Assembly (NCBI RefSeq): GCF_003049685.1
Contig: NZ_PYSY02000001.1
Location: forward strand, 1,116,001 to 1,180,000
DNA: 64,000 bases
From: Brucella pituitosa
GTDB lineage: Bacteria > Pseudomonadota > Alphaproteobacteria > Rhizobiales > Rhizobiaceae
Direction: 5' to 3'
Part shown: positions 19,010-27,209 of the stretch, one piece after another
Layout: every line of letters starts with the position of its first letter
Numbering within the stretch: position 1 is the stretch's first letter
The notes under the pieces: generated by a model
The model's database searches: none
The model's input: only the letters and a program-made list of their open reading frames with translations
Told to the model about the DNA's origin: nothing
Translations under genes and position numbers: made by a program

Positions 19010-19042
19010 TATCGCAAAGCTTGGGAGGAGGACTTTGCGATA
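19010..19042 (-). ncRNA. Small-RNA hairpin 2 of 4
   Basis: 10-bp stem TATCGCAAAG/CTTTGCGATA with loop TCCTCCTCCCAAG. Confidence 0.8.
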
Positions 19043-19046
19043 AACC

Positions 19047-19074
19047 GGGCCTGATGGGAGGAGGATTCAGGCCC
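19047..19074 (-). ncRNA. Small-RNA hairpin 1 of 4
   Basis: 8-bp stem GGGCCTGA/TCAGGCCC with loop ATCCTCCTCCCA; it starts 19 nt after the DUF1127 stop codon. Confidence 0.8.
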
Positions 19075-19093
19075 AGCAAATTTGAATGAGTTA

Positions 19094-19240
19094 TTAGCGT
19101 CCCTTGGACTGACGCGCTACATATGGGATGTCTGCGCGGGAAATGCCAAGGTCGTTAAGTTCGCGAGTCGAGAGCTGGTTCAGCTCGTTGACGGTATCGC
19201 GGTAACGGCGCCAGTTGTTGTAAGAGCGGAAGAGGTTCAT
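19094..19240 (-). CDS. DUF1127 small protein, 48 aa (CcaF1-like)
   Basis: A 48-aa Arg-rich protein: MNLFRSYNNWRRYRDTVNEL at the N-terminus, then the DUF1127 core LSTRELNDLGISRADIPYVA. GAAGGAATAATACC before the ATG gives a ribosome-binding site (AAGGA). DUF1127 proteins are short, basic and often stress-induced; the Rhodobacter member CcaF1 is reported to bind RNA and to affect processing of the small RNAs encoded behind it. The four-hairpin array starts 19 nt after its stop, so both are almost surely on one transcript. Confidence 0.92.
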   Translation of the reverse strand: MNLFRSYNNWRRYRDTVNELNQLSTRELNDLGISRADIPYVARQSKGR

Positions 19241-19298
19241 GGTATTATTCCTTCATCGTTGAGGAACTGGTGTTCAATTCATCTTGTTTGTTGCCCAG

Positions 19299-19328
19299 TA
19301 TATAACTCATTGTTTTCGCTACTTGCAG
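19299..19328 (-). promoter_or_regulatory. Candidate promoter of the DUF1127/small-RNA unit
   Basis: On the minus strand CTGCAA (19323-19328) and TATATA (19299-19304) are 18 nt apart, giving a 5' leader of about 50 nt. The -35 is a poor sigma-70 match. Related loci in other alphaproteobacteria use RpoH-type factors; I cannot decide which applies. Confidence 0.3.
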
Positions 19329-19510
19329 ACCCGAGTTTGCATAGCTGCCTTGCGGGTTCTGCACGACGCGCTAAATCGATTAGACTGGTCGAGCACAAAA
19401 TTGCCGTAAAGGAACAGGACCTAACTATTTGCCGGCTGGCGAGTTTCCTATATGTTCTCAGCTACTTGGTAAGATAGTGGCCTCAATGGATAGATTGTTC
19501 GGGAGTTGTT

Positions 19511-20635
19511 TTGTCGTTTTCAGTTTCTGTAGAGCGCCTGATTGAGCGCTGGCAGCATGAAGGACTTATTGATGCCGAAACGGCATCGCGCCTGAATGTT
19601 GATCTCGAAAAACGTGGTCCCCGGTTCAGTCTTGGCTCGGTGCTCGCGACACTTGGTGGGCTGTTGCTGGGAGCGGCGGTCATCATGCTGGTTGCTGCCA
19701 ACTGGCAGGATATGCCGCGTATTATGCGTATCGGCCTGATCTTTGTCCTGATCTGGGCGTGCTATCTTGGCGGGGCATGGCGACAGTCGCGTGGCGACAG
19801 GCTATTGCCGCAAGCGCTTTATATCGTTGCGGCATCATCCTTTGGGGCTGGTATAGCGCTCGTTGGTCAGATGTACCATCTGTCGGGTGATGTGCACTCA
19901 GCAGCGCTCGTCTGGGCAGGCGGTGTTCTGGCATCGGCCTTCCTGTTGCGTTCGCCGGTGCTGACAGCCTTTGGTGCGGGCGTCGCGTGCTTCTATCTGT
20001 CTACATATGCTTTCAGTAATGACTATGGCGATCTCAGTTATCGCTGGATGGGGCCGTTGCTGGTTCTTGTTGGCGCTGGCGCTGCCCGTTTCACGCGATC
20101 CCGTCATGCTGCACATCTGTGGTGCCTGTTTGTGCTGGGGTGGGCCGTTCTTCTTTATTCGGAAAACGAGAGCCGGGCGATTCTTGCTATGATGCTGATT
20201 ATCGGTATCGGCTTGATGCTGGCGGATGCCTTTGCACATAAAGCCCTTCAGAGACTGACACGCTTCGCGCATCCTTTGGCTTCCTATGGTTTGCTGCTTG
20301 CGCTTTTGGCGCTTGGCATTCTTCAGGTCGATAAGATGCTTTCAACGATCTTTGACAAGAACATCACGCAGGATGTCGTTTATGGCATTCTCATTCTGGC
20401 CCTTTCGATTGGTTCGCTTGCCATATGCGGACGCGACAATGGCAGTTTGCGTTCCATCGCCTATGCAGCTTTCTCTTTTGAAGTGCTTTACCTCGCCTTC
20501 ACAACCGTCGGGTCGATGATCGGTACGTCTGGCTTCTTCCTGACTGCAGGCGTGTTGGTGCTACTGCTTGCGGCTTTTGTGCGTCGTATGGAGAGCAGGT
20601 TCGGGCGAAAGCGTTCAGTGGAGGTGCAGCCATGA
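19511..20635 (+). CDS. DUF2157 multi-pass membrane protein
   Basis: A 374-aa protein with a soluble N-terminal ~45 residues (SVERLIERWQHEGLIDAETA, the DUF2157 signature) followed by about nine hydrophobic segments. Function unknown. The start is a TTG with GGGAG 6 nt upstream; no better in-frame ATG exists before the conserved N-terminus. It overlaps the next gene by four bases (ATGA). The pair DUF2157 plus GDYXXLXY protein is a recurrent two-gene module in Proteobacteria. Confidence 0.85.
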   Translation: MSFSVSVERLIERWQHEGLIDAETASRLNVDLEKRGPRFSLGSVLATLGGLLLGAAVIMLVAANWQDMPRIMRIGLIFVLIWACYLGGAWRQSRGDRLLPQALYIVAASSFGAGIALVGQMYHLSGDVHSAALVWAGGVLASAFLLRSPVLTAFGAGVACFYLSTYAFSNDYGDLSYRWMGPLLVLVGAGAARFTRSRHAAHLWCLFVLGWAVLLYSENESRAILAMMLIIGIGLMLADAFAHKALQRLTRFAHPLASYGLLLALLALGILQVDKMLSTIFDKNITQDVVYGILILALSIGSLAICGRDNGSLRSIAYAAFSFEVLYLAFTTVGSMIGTSGFFLTAGVLVLLLAAFVRRMESRFGRKRSVEVQP

Positions 20636-21204
20636 GCCTATTGAAAAGCAAGTGGCTCTACGCGGGCGCAGTTGTCGCTGCAGTGCTGCAGACCGGCATT
20701 CTTTATGCGAGCATCGAGAAGCGGGCTTCGGTGCTGCGTTCTGGCCATGAGATCGTGCTGCAGACGCGACCGGTCGATCCTCGCGATCTGATGCGTGGCG
20801 ACTATGTGATCCTTGGTTATGATATTACATCGATTGATCGCAAGATTATTCTGGGAACACCTGCCGACGGGTCGCGTACTGTCTATGTGGCGGTGAAGCC
20901 GTCCGATAAAGGTGTGTGGAATATTTCTCGTGCGTCGTTCACGCCGTTCACGGACTTGGCTTCTGATGAAGTGCAGATTCGTGGGCAATCAACCTACGCT
21001 ATCTCCGACTACCCGGATGCGACGATCAGTATGCGCTACGGCATAGAGCGCTATTACGTACCCGAAGGCGAGGGGCGTGCAATCGAGGATGGCCAGCGTG
21101 ATCTGGAAATTACTGCGGTGGTTTCTGTCGATGATGCGGGCACCGCTGTCATGAAAGCTTTGCGCGATAACGGCAAGCAACTTTACCAAGAGCCGCTCTA
21201 TTAA
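20632..21204 (+). CDS. GDYXXLXY-domain membrane-anchored protein
   Basis: A 190-aa protein with one N-terminal helix (LYAGAVVAAVLQTGILYASI) and the family motif GDYVILGYDI near residue 58, in a predicted extracytoplasmic beta-rich domain. Function unknown. Its start overlaps the DUF2157 gene, so the two proteins are probably made together and may form a complex. Confidence 0.85.
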   Translation: MSLLKSKWLYAGAVVAAVLQTGILYASIEKRASVLRSGHEIVLQTRPVDPRDLMRGDYVILGYDITSIDRKIILGTPADGSRTVYVAVKPSDKGVWNISRASFTPFTDLASDEVQIRGQSTYAISDYPDATISMRYGIERYYVPEGEGRAIEDGQRDLEITAVVSVDDAGTAVMKALRDNGKQLYQEPLY

Positions 21205-21329
21205 TATCGCCCTTGAAGAAAAGGGGCTTGGCTAAGGCGCCAAGATCGCTATATAGGGGCGGATAGAACGAAAGCGCTTCGGCTTGAAAGAGCTGGCAAA
21301 TCAATGCCGGTAAAACGGCTTTTTTTCCT

Positions 21330-21357
21330 TTGAACCGGGAAAATTGAGTGATATAGA
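21330..21357 (+). promoter_or_regulatory. Candidate promoter for tRNA-Leu
   Basis: TTGAAC (21330-21335), 16-nt spacer, TATAGA (21352-21357), about 75 nt before the tRNA 5' end. Plausible sigma-70-type site with a precursor leader. Confidence 0.4.
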
Positions 21358-21433
21358 GACGCGCGCTTTCGAGAGGCGGTTCAATATCTGAGGCGAATTT
21401 AGTGCATTCGGTGGAGTGCACTTCGGTTCAGAG

Positions 21434-21516
21434 GCGGATATGGCGAAATTGGTAGACGCACCAGATTTAGGTTCTGGCGGGAGACCGTGGGGGTTCGAGT
21501 CCCTCTATCCGCACCA
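21434..21516 (+). tRNA. tRNA-Leu (anticodon UAG)
   Basis: Acceptor arms GCGGATA and TATCCGC pair fully, the discriminator is A and CCA is encoded (21514-21516). The anticodon stem CCAGA/TCTGG encloses TTTAGGT, giving anticodon UAG, which reads CUA and other CUN codons. GGTTCGAGTCC forms the T-loop. A short extra arm gives 83 nt in all. The trigger-factor gene starts 90 nt downstream and may be reached by read-through. Confidence 0.97.
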
Positions 21517-21606
21517 ACTGCCTTGAGGCAAAAGAGAATTTCTCTCCCGCGACGAGGCATAAGCGCCGGTAACGGCGGGACAATGACAAGAAGTGAAGGT
21601 TTGAAC

Positions 21607-23037
21607 ATGCAGGTTACCGAAACGCTCAATGAAGGGCTGAAGCGCGAGATTAAAGTCGTGGTTCCGGCCGGAGATCTCGAAGCCAAGCTCTCTGAGCGGC
21701 TCGAAACTGCGCGTGGCCGCGCCAAGATCAACGGCTTCCGTCCAGGTAAGGTGCCAACTGCGCACCTGCGCAAGACCTACGGCAAGTCCTTCATGGCTGA
21801 GATCGTGAACGAAATCCTCAACGATTCGTCGCGTTCGATTCTCGCTGACCGCAACGAAAAGTCGGCAACCCAGCCTGTCGTTTCCATGCCGGAAGACGAA
21901 AAAGAAGCTGAACAGATTCTCGACGGCAAGGCTGATTTCGTTTTCTCGCTGACTTACGAAGTTCTGCCAGCAATCGAAGTCAAGGACTTCTCCAAGATTG
22001 CTGTAACGCGTGAAGTTGTCGACATTGCTGATGAAGAAGTCGACGAACAGGTTAAGCGCATCGCTTCTTCGACCCGCACTTTTGAAACCAAAAAGGGCAA
22101 AGCCGAAAACGAAGATCGCGTAACGATCGACTATCTCGGCAAGCTTGATGGCGAACCATTTGAAGGCGGCGCAGACACTGATGCGCAGCTCATCCTCGGT
22201 TCGGGCCAGTTCATTCCTGGTTTTGAAGAGCAGCTCGTTGGCCTCAAGGCTGGCGATGAAAAGGTTATCAACGTAACCTTCCCAGCTGAGTATGGCGCAG
22301 CCCATCTCGCAGGCAAGGAAGCAACCTTCGACATCACCGTCAAGGAAGTTGCCAAGCCAAACGAACTCGTTCTCGACGACGAAACCGCAAAGAAGCTCGG
22401 TATCGAATCGCTTGAGCGTCTGCGTCAGGTTGTTCGCGAACAGATCGAAAGCCAGTACGGCCAGATCACCCGTCAGAAGGTAAAGCGTCAGATTCTCGAT
22501 GCTCTCGATGGTGATTACCAGTTCGAAACCCCAGAGAAGCTTGTTGATGCAGAATTCAACAACATCTGGCAGCAGATCAACTTCGATCTGCAGGAAGCTG
22601 GCCGCACCTTCGAAGACGAAGAAACCACTGAAGAAGCTGCTCGCGAAGAATATCGCAAGCTTGCTGAACGCCGCGTGCGTCTTGGTCTGGTTCTCTCCGA
22701 AATCGGTGAAAAGGCAGGCGTAGAAGTTTCTGAAGAAGAACTGCAGCGCGCTGTTTACGACCAGGTACGTCGTTACCCAGGTCAGGAAAAGGAAATCTAC
22801 GAATTCCTGCGCAAGACGCCGGATGCAGTAGCTAACCTCCGTGCACCGATCTTCGAAGAAAAGGTCGTTGACCATCTGCTCGCAAACATCAACGTGACCG
22901 ACAAGAAGGTCTCGAAGGAAGAGCTGACCGCAGACGACGAAGATGCAACTTCAGAAGCAAAGCCAGCCAAGAAGGCTGCTGCGAAGAAGAAGGCTGCTCC
23001 TAAGAAGAAGGCAGAAGAAAAGTCCGACGAGGCTTAA
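21607..23037 (+). CDS. tig: Trigger factor
   Basis: A 476-aa ribosome-bound chaperone and peptidyl-prolyl isomerase. Domains in order: ribosome-binding N-domain ([24 protein letters not shown] loop about residues 43-48), FKBP-type PPIase domain ([25 protein letters not shown], about 170-245) and C-terminal chaperone arms. After about residue 445 comes a Lys/Ala-rich tail ([18 protein letters not shown]), an extension seen in rhizobial homologues. ATG 21607 is preceded by GAAGG; upstream in-frame codons run into the tRNA. Codon choice looks strongly biased, as expected of an abundant protein. Confidence 0.97.
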   Translation: MQVTETLNEGLKREIKVVVPAGDLEAKLSERLETARGRAKINGFRPGKVPTAHLRKTYGKSFMAEIVNEILNDSSRSILADRNEKSATQPVVSMPEDEKEAEQILDGKADFVFSLTYEVLPAIEVKDFSKIAVTREVVDIADEEVDEQVKRIASSTRTFETKKGKAENEDRVTIDYLGKLDGEPFEGGADTDAQLILGSGQFIPGFEEQLVGLKAGDEKVINVTFPAEYGAAHLAGKEATFDITVKEVAKPNELVLDDETAKKLGIESLERLRQVVREQIESQYGQITRQKVKRQILDALDGDYQFETPEKLVDAEFNNIWQQINFDLQEAGRTFEDEETTEEAAREEYRKLAERRVRLGLVLSEIGEKAGVEVSEEELQRAVYDQVRRYPGQEKEIYEFLRKTPDAVANLRAPIFEEKVVDHLLANINVTDKKVSKEELTADDEDATSEAKPAKKAAAKKKAAPKKKAEEKSDEA

Positions 23038-23060
23038 TTCTTCTTAGCTGAGAATCGATG

Positions 23061-23087
23061 AAAAGGCCGCGCATTGCGCGGCCTTTT
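23061..23087 (+). terminator. Terminator after tig
   Basis: AAAAGGCCGCGC pairs with GCGCGGCCTTTT around a 3-nt loop; the T tract is built into the stem. Confidence 0.9.
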
Positions 23088-23195
23088 CCGTTTCATCCAT
23101 TGAATTGAGTGGCCGAAAAGCTTGCATCCAATGGGGCTTTGCTCTAGCCAGTAACCAATCAGTTTTTAGCTCAATCAGAATATTTGCGAGCCAGC

Positions 23196-24698
23196 ATGTC
23201 TCTTATCGATACGCGTATACCTGAACCAAAACGCTTCATCTCTGGCGCCACCGGCGACTGGGAAATCGTCATTGGCATGGAAGTCCATGCTCAGGTCACG
23301 TCCGAGTCCAAGCTGTTCTCCGGCGCTTCCACATCGTTCGGTGCTGATCCGAATGCCAATGTGTCTCTGGTTGATGCTGCGATGCCGGGCATGTTGCCTG
23401 TCATCAATCTGGAATGCGTCAAGCAGGCCGTACGCACCGGCATTGGGCTCAATGCGCAGATCAATCTGAAGTCGGTTTTTGACCGCAAGAACTACTTCTA
23501 TCCTGATCTGCCGCAGGGCTATCAGATTTCGCAGTTCAAGCAGCCTATTGTTGGCGAAGGCAAGATCATGATTTCGGTCGGCCCCGACAACAAGGGCCAG
23601 TTCGAAGATGTCGAAATCGGCATTGAACGCCTGCATCTGGAACAGGATGCAGGCAAGTCGATTCACGATCAGCATCCAACAATGTCCTATGTTGATCTGA
23701 ACCGCTCTGGCGTGGCGCTGATGGAAATCGTCTCCAAGCCTGATCTGCGTTCATCCGACGAAGCCCGTGCCTATCTGACCAAGCTGCGCACGATTGTCCG
23801 TTACCTTGGCACTTGCGATGGCAACATGGACGAAGGCTCCATGCGCGCCGACGTGAACGTTTCCGTTCGTCGTCCGGGTGGTGAGTTTGGAACACGTTGC
23901 GAAATCAAGAACGTCAACTCTATCCGCTTTGTCGGTCAGGCGATTGAGTATGAAGCACGCCGCCAGATCGCTATTCTGGAAGATGGTGGCTCTATCGATC
24001 AGGAAACCCGGCTGTTTGATCCGGTAAAGGGCGAAACCCGTTCGATGCGCTCCAAGGAAGAAGCGCATGACTATCGCTATTTCCCAGATCCTGACCTTCT
24101 GCCGCTTGAATTCGATCAGGCTTTCGTTGATGCGCTTGCCGCTGAATTGCCGGAACTGCCGGATGTCAAGAAAGACCGCCTGGTCGAAAAGCTCGGCATT
24201 TCGATCTATGACGCCTCGATTCTGGTAACAGAAAAGGCCATCGCGGATTATTATGAAGCGGTTTGTGACGGACGTGACGGTAAGGCCGCCGCAAACTGGG
24301 TTATCAACGATCTTCTTGGTGCGCTGAACAAGGCGGGCAAGGACATTGAAGAATCGCCTGTTTCGCCAGCTCAGCTCGGCGCGATCATCGATCTCATCAA
24401 GGACGGTACAATTTCCGGCAAGATCGCCAAGGAATTGTTTGAAATCGTCTGGAATGAAGGCGGTGACCCGAAGAGCCTCGTCGAAGAACGCGGCATGAAA
24501 CAGGTTACCGACACCGGAGCGATTGAAAAGGCCGTTGACGATATCATCGCCGCCAATCCGGACAAGGTCGAGCAGGCCAAAGCCAAGCCAACCATGGCTG
24601 GCTGGTTCGTTGGTCAGGTGATGAAGGCAACGGGCGGCAAGGCCAACCCGCAGGCCGTGAATGACCTGGTCAAGTCAAAGCTTGGGATCGAAGAATAA
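23196..24698 (+). CDS. gatB: Aspartyl/glutamyl-tRNA amidotransferase subunit B
   Basis: A 500-aa subunit of GatCAB, which amidates Glu-tRNA-Gln and/or Asp-tRNA-Asn. The kinase-like cradle domain shows [14 protein letters not shown]-like and [18 protein letters not shown] elements, and the C-terminal YqeY-like helical domain is present ([17 protein letters not shown]). The start is ATG 23196; an earlier in-frame TTG at 23184 is unlikely. gatC and gatA are not in the window. The stop overlaps the start of the next gene (TAATG). Confidence 0.96.
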   Translation: MSLIDTRIPEPKRFISGATGDWEIVIGMEVHAQVTSESKLFSGASTSFGADPNANVSLVDAAMPGMLPVINLECVKQAVRTGIGLNAQINLKSVFDRKNYFYPDLPQGYQISQFKQPIVGEGKIMISVGPDNKGQFEDVEIGIERLHLEQDAGKSIHDQHPTMSYVDLNRSGVALMEIVSKPDLRSSDEARAYLTKLRTIVRYLGTCDGNMDEGSMRADVNVSVRRPGGEFGTRCEIKNVNSIRFVGQAIEYEARRQIAILEDGGSIDQETRLFDPVKGETRSMRSKEEAHDYRYFPDPDLLPLEFDQAFVDALAAELPELPDVKKDRLVEKLGISIYDASILVTEKAIADYYEAVCDGRDGKAAANWVINDLLGALNKAGKDIEESPVSPAQLGAIIDLIKDGTISGKIAKELFEIVWNEGGDPKSLVEERGMKQVTDTGAIEKAVDDIIAANPDKVEQAKAKPTMAGWFVGQVMKATGGKANPQAVNDLVKSKLGIEE

Positions 24699-25201
24699 TG
24701 TGGGTTCGCAGCGCCAGTGAAGCCGATCTGAAGGCTGTGCATGAACTGCTGGTTTCAACCTGGCATGCGACCTTTGACGATATTCTTGGCCGGGAGATGG
24801 TGAATACCGTCACCGGTCAATGGCATTCCGTTGCAGCTTTGAAAGCCAATCTGAAAAAGCCATACTCGGAATTCATCGTTGCCGATAATGGCGCAGGCGG
24901 CATCGATGGAATGGCTTTTGCAAGCCAGACCGGAGAGGGCAAGGCTTCGCTTCATCAGCTCTATGTACGCCCTGACGCGCAGGTACAGGGCATCGGAACC
25001 ATGCTTCTGGCAGAAGTTGAAATGGCCTTTCCCGGTGTAAATACGATGCGGCTTGAAGTGATCGAGCGGAATGCAAAGTCAGTCCGCTTCTATGAACGCA
25101 AGGGCTATGCACAGGTCGGCCGTAGCGAAGATTGGGGCGACCCCAATTGCAAGGAGCCGGTGCTTATTATGGAAAAGTCTCTTGAAGGCTGGTCTATGTA
25201 A
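24698..25201 (+). CDS. GNAT-family N-acetyltransferase
   Basis: A 167-aa acetyltransferase. The acetyl-CoA pyrophosphate-binding motif A is LYVRPDAQVQGIGTMLLAEV (Q-x-x-G-I-G-T), followed by RLEVIERNAKSVRFYERKGY, typical of the Rim/PhnO-like branch. Substrate unknown. The ATG shares a base with the gatB stop, so the two are probably co-transcribed. Confidence 0.88.
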   Translation: MWVRSASEADLKAVHELLVSTWHATFDDILGREMVNTVTGQWHSVAALKANLKKPYSEFIVADNGAGGIDGMAFASQTGEGKASLHQLYVRPDAQVQGIGTMLLAEVEMAFPGVNTMRLEVIERNAKSVRFYERKGYAQVGRSEDWGDPNCKEPVLIMEKSLEGWSM

Positions 25202-25204
25202 AAA

Positions 25205-25303
25205 GCATTTCCAGCAAAAGTGCGAAGCGGTTTTGCGTAGGATAATGCGTAGAAACAAAGCATTTCCAGCAAAAGTGCGAAGCGGTTTTGCGGAGGCAAA
25301 TGC
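25205..25303. repeat. Two tandem copies of a 33-bp-core palindromic repeat
   Basis: Identical cores at 25205-25237 and 25260-25292 (TTTCCAGCAAAAGTGCGAAG...GGTTTTGCG), 55 bp apart. Each unit begins GCATTT and runs to AATGC (25249 and 25303), with an inner CAAAA/TTTTG stem. A further copy is at 13657. They fill the gap between the GNAT and NDUFA12 genes. Confidence 0.85.
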
Positions 25304-25444
25304 GACTAGTAAATTGGGCCTGCTGCTGCATCATACTCTTGTGACAGCGGCAACTTGCCCCTTGCCTTGGTCTTTCGATAGGGCCATAAGCGTTGAAAAC
25401 CCGGCAGTTACTTTGCCTGTGGCAATAATGGATCTGGATAGGTC

Positions 25445-25855
25445 ATGAAGAAATTTCTTACACAAGTCTTCACCTGGTGGAATGGCCAGACGCTCGGCAC
25501 CCGCCTTCATACGTGGCGCAAGGGCGAGCGCGTAGGCGAAGACGAGTTCGGTAATGTCTACTATCAGGGTGGCAAGGACTCTGAAGGTCGTACACGCCGT
25601 TGGGTCATTTTCAATGGCTATGCAGAAGCAAGTGCAATTCCTCCGGGCTGGCATGGCTGGATGCATCACCGCGTCGATACGCCGCCAAGCAAGGAAGACT
25701 ACAAGCCGCGCGATTGGCAGAAGCCACATCTGCAGAACCTCACAGGCTCGCCATTGGCTTACCGTCCGAAAGGCTCGATCGCTATTCCGGGTACACAGCC
25801 TGCGGAGCGTCCGCGCGTGACTGGCGAATACGATGCCTGGACCCCTGGCAACTAA
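25445..25855 (+). CDS. NADH:ubiquinone oxidoreductase subunit NDUFA12
   Basis: A 136-aa homologue of the mitochondrial complex I accessory subunit NDUFA12/B17.2, a supernumerary subunit also found in alphaproteobacterial complex I. Family features are GTRLHTWRKGERVGEDEFGN, YYQGGKDSEGRTRRWVIFNG, and PPGWHGWMHHRVDTPPS. It should bind the membrane-matrix arm junction on the cytoplasmic side. A terminator and then a DUF2155 gene follow. The nuo operon itself is not in the window. Confidence 0.93.
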   Translation: MKKFLTQVFTWWNGQTLGTRLHTWRKGERVGEDEFGNVYYQGGKDSEGRTRRWVIFNGYAEASAIPPGWHGWMHHRVDTPPSKEDYKPRDWQKPHLQNLTGSPLAYRPKGSIAIPGTQPAERPRVTGEYDAWTPGN

Positions 25856-25870
25856 ATATTGAAATTGTGG

Positions 25871-25899
25871 TCCGGCGTGGCATGTCACGCCGGATTTTT
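25871..25899 (+). terminator. Terminator after the NDUFA12 gene
   Basis: TCCGGCGTG (25871-25879) pairs with CACGCCGGA (25886-25894), followed by TTTTTC. Confidence 0.85.
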
Positions 25900-26077
25900 C
25901 ATCTTCGGTTGCCAGTTTGCAAAAGGTTTTGAGGATAGAGGCGCTGCGCAGGCGCTGTCGGTTCATTGCTGCTTGCAGCAGGGCAACGAATCGTCACATT
26001 TCATGCTTAGGAATTATTCCGGCTTTTTAATTCACCATTTGATGCGGATATCCGTTTTGACGAAGCATTCTTCCAGT

Positions 26078-26512
26078 ATGGCTGGTAATGGAAAGAACTG
26101 GGTCAGCAAGGCGACACAAGTCGCGCTGATCGTGCTTCTTTCAAGCACAGGCAGCATTCACCTTGCTCAGGCCGAACGGATATCGAACCCAGTGGCCGAG
26201 TTTTCGGGGCTGGACAAGATTACAGGTCGCATCACAAGTTTTGACGTTTACATCAACGAGACCGTACAGTTTGGTGCGCTGCAAGTGACGCCGAAAGTCT
26301 GCTATTCCCGCACCGAAAATGAAGCGCCGCGGACAGATGGTTTTGTCGAAGTTGATGAAATTACGCTGGACCGAAAGATCCGTCGTATTTTCACAGGCTG
26401 GATGTTTGCTGATAGCCCGGGTCTCAATGCTGTCGAGCACCCGATTTATGACGTGTGGCTGAAGGACTGCAAACAGAAGTCTGACGTTCCGCCGCCGGAT
26501 CAGCGTAAATAA
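26078..26512 (+). CDS. DUF2155 exported protein
   Basis: A 144-aa protein with a clear signal peptide (KATQVALIVLLSSTGSIHLAQA, cleavage expected after AQA, so periplasmic) and a DUF2155 domain (LDKITGRITSFDVYINETVQ, CYSRTENEAP, RIFTGWMFADSPGLNAVEHP, YDVWLKDC). Two Cys in the mature part could form a disulfide. Function unknown. ATG 26078 puts the signal peptide at the N-terminus; ATG 26042 is possible. DUF2155 genes sit beside NDUFA12 genes in many alphaproteobacteria, which suggests but does not prove a link. Confidence 0.85.
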   Translation: MAGNGKNWVSKATQVALIVLLSSTGSIHLAQAERISNPVAEFSGLDKITGRITSFDVYINETVQFGALQVTPKVCYSRTENEAPRTDGFVEVDEITLDRKIRRIFTGWMFADSPGLNAVEHPIYDVWLKDCKQKSDVPPPDQRK

Positions 26513-26573
26513 TTAGCGAGAATGGCAGGATAGTCCTGATGGTGCAGTTTTGACTGTACTGCTCAATACGTCT

Positions 26574-27188
26574 TCAGAATGTTGCGTTGCCCTGCAGCGC
26601 CTGCTCAAGCAGCACTTCGTATTTTTTACGCTTTACCTCAATGGCACCGAAGCGCTCCAGATGAGCGGTTGTGAACTGCGTATCGAGCAGGACAAACCCT
26701 TGCCGGTTCAGATGTTCAACAAGATAGGCGAGGCACACCTTTGATGCATCGCGCTTGCGTGTAAACATGCTCTCGCCAAAGAATGCGCGACCAAGCGTGA
26801 CACCATAAAGCCCGCCGACGAGTTGTCCGTCGTGCCATGCTTCAACGGTGTGGCAATGCCGGGCTTCAAACAGCTTGCCATATGCTTCACGGATTGGCCC
26901 ATTGATCCACGTACGCGCACGTTCGCCGGAACCGCTTGCGCAGCCGTCGATAACGCCCTCAAAATCACTATCGAGCCTGATCTCAAAAATAGCTTGTCGG
27001 ATTGTTTTTTGCAGGCTTTTGGGGATGTGAAAGCCATCAAGCGGGATAATACCGCGCTTCTCAGGACGAACCCAGAAAATCTCAGGATCATCCGCTTCTT
27101 CGGCCATCGGGAAAACCCCGGTGGCATAGGCCCGCAGGAGCAGCTCCGGCTCGATCGAATAGTCGTCCGGGGAAGCTCCTGCGGTCAC
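26574..27188 (-). CDS. aat: Leucyl/phenylalanyl-tRNA--protein transferase
   Basis: A 204-aa enzyme of the N-end rule pathway that adds Leu or Phe to N-terminal Lys or Arg of proteins, marking them for ClpAPS. Characteristic blocks are [69 protein letters not shown] and [16 protein letters not shown]. It is the last gene of a reverse-strand run that begins at the M48 protease or accB. Confidence 0.96.
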   Translation of the reverse strand: MTAGASPDDYSIEPELLLRAYATGVFPMAEEADDPEIFWVRPEKRGIIPLDGFHIPKSLQKTIRQAIFEIRLDSDFEGVIDGCASGSGERARTWINGPIREAYGKLFEARHCHTVEAWHDGQLVGGLYGVTLGRAFFGESMFTRKRDASKVCLAYLVEHLNRQGFVLLDTQFTTAHLERFGAIEVKRKKYEVLLEQALQGNATF

Positions 27189-27209
27189 TTTACTTATGCA
27201 CCCATGTTC

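Larger units (their letters stand above)
18920..19076 (-). ncRNA. Tandem anti-Shine-Dalgarno small-RNA array ('cuckoo'/CcsR-type), four hairpins
   Basis: Read on the minus strand from the DUF1127 stop, four successive stem-loops each expose CCTCCTCCC in the loop: stems 19047-19054/19067-19074, 19010-19019/19033-19042, 18976-18981/19000-19005 and 18931-18943/18954-18966. The last is followed by TTTGTTTTTG, a Rho-independent end. The loop motif matches the anti-Shine-Dalgarno core of 16S rRNA, the hallmark of alphaproteobacterial cuckoo RNAs. In Rhodobacter, CcsR1-4 are processed from the mRNA of a DUF1127 gene in the same arrangement. The stems differ in sequence while the loops are constant, which argues for selection on the loop. 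Probable role: stress-linked post-transcriptional regulation by pairing with ribosome-binding sites. Confidence 0.88.

Noticed and set aside
18931-19074. CRISPR-like array
   Set aside because: Only the 9-nt loop is constant; stems are self-complementary and there are no equal-length repeats and spacers or cas genes.
18642-19089. Two plus-strand open frames of 133 and 138 codons
   Set aside because: They cross the start of trmFO and the small-RNA hairpins; the GGAGG runs are loop sequence, not ribosome-binding sites.
21505-22875. 456-codon open frame on the minus strand
   Set aside because: Antisense to tig in a highly codon-biased gene; the product is Phe/Leu-rich without recognisable motif.
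25205-25303. Miniature transposon (MITE) with target duplication
   Set aside because: No flanking direct repeats of the target could be seen; kept as a palindromic repeat only.
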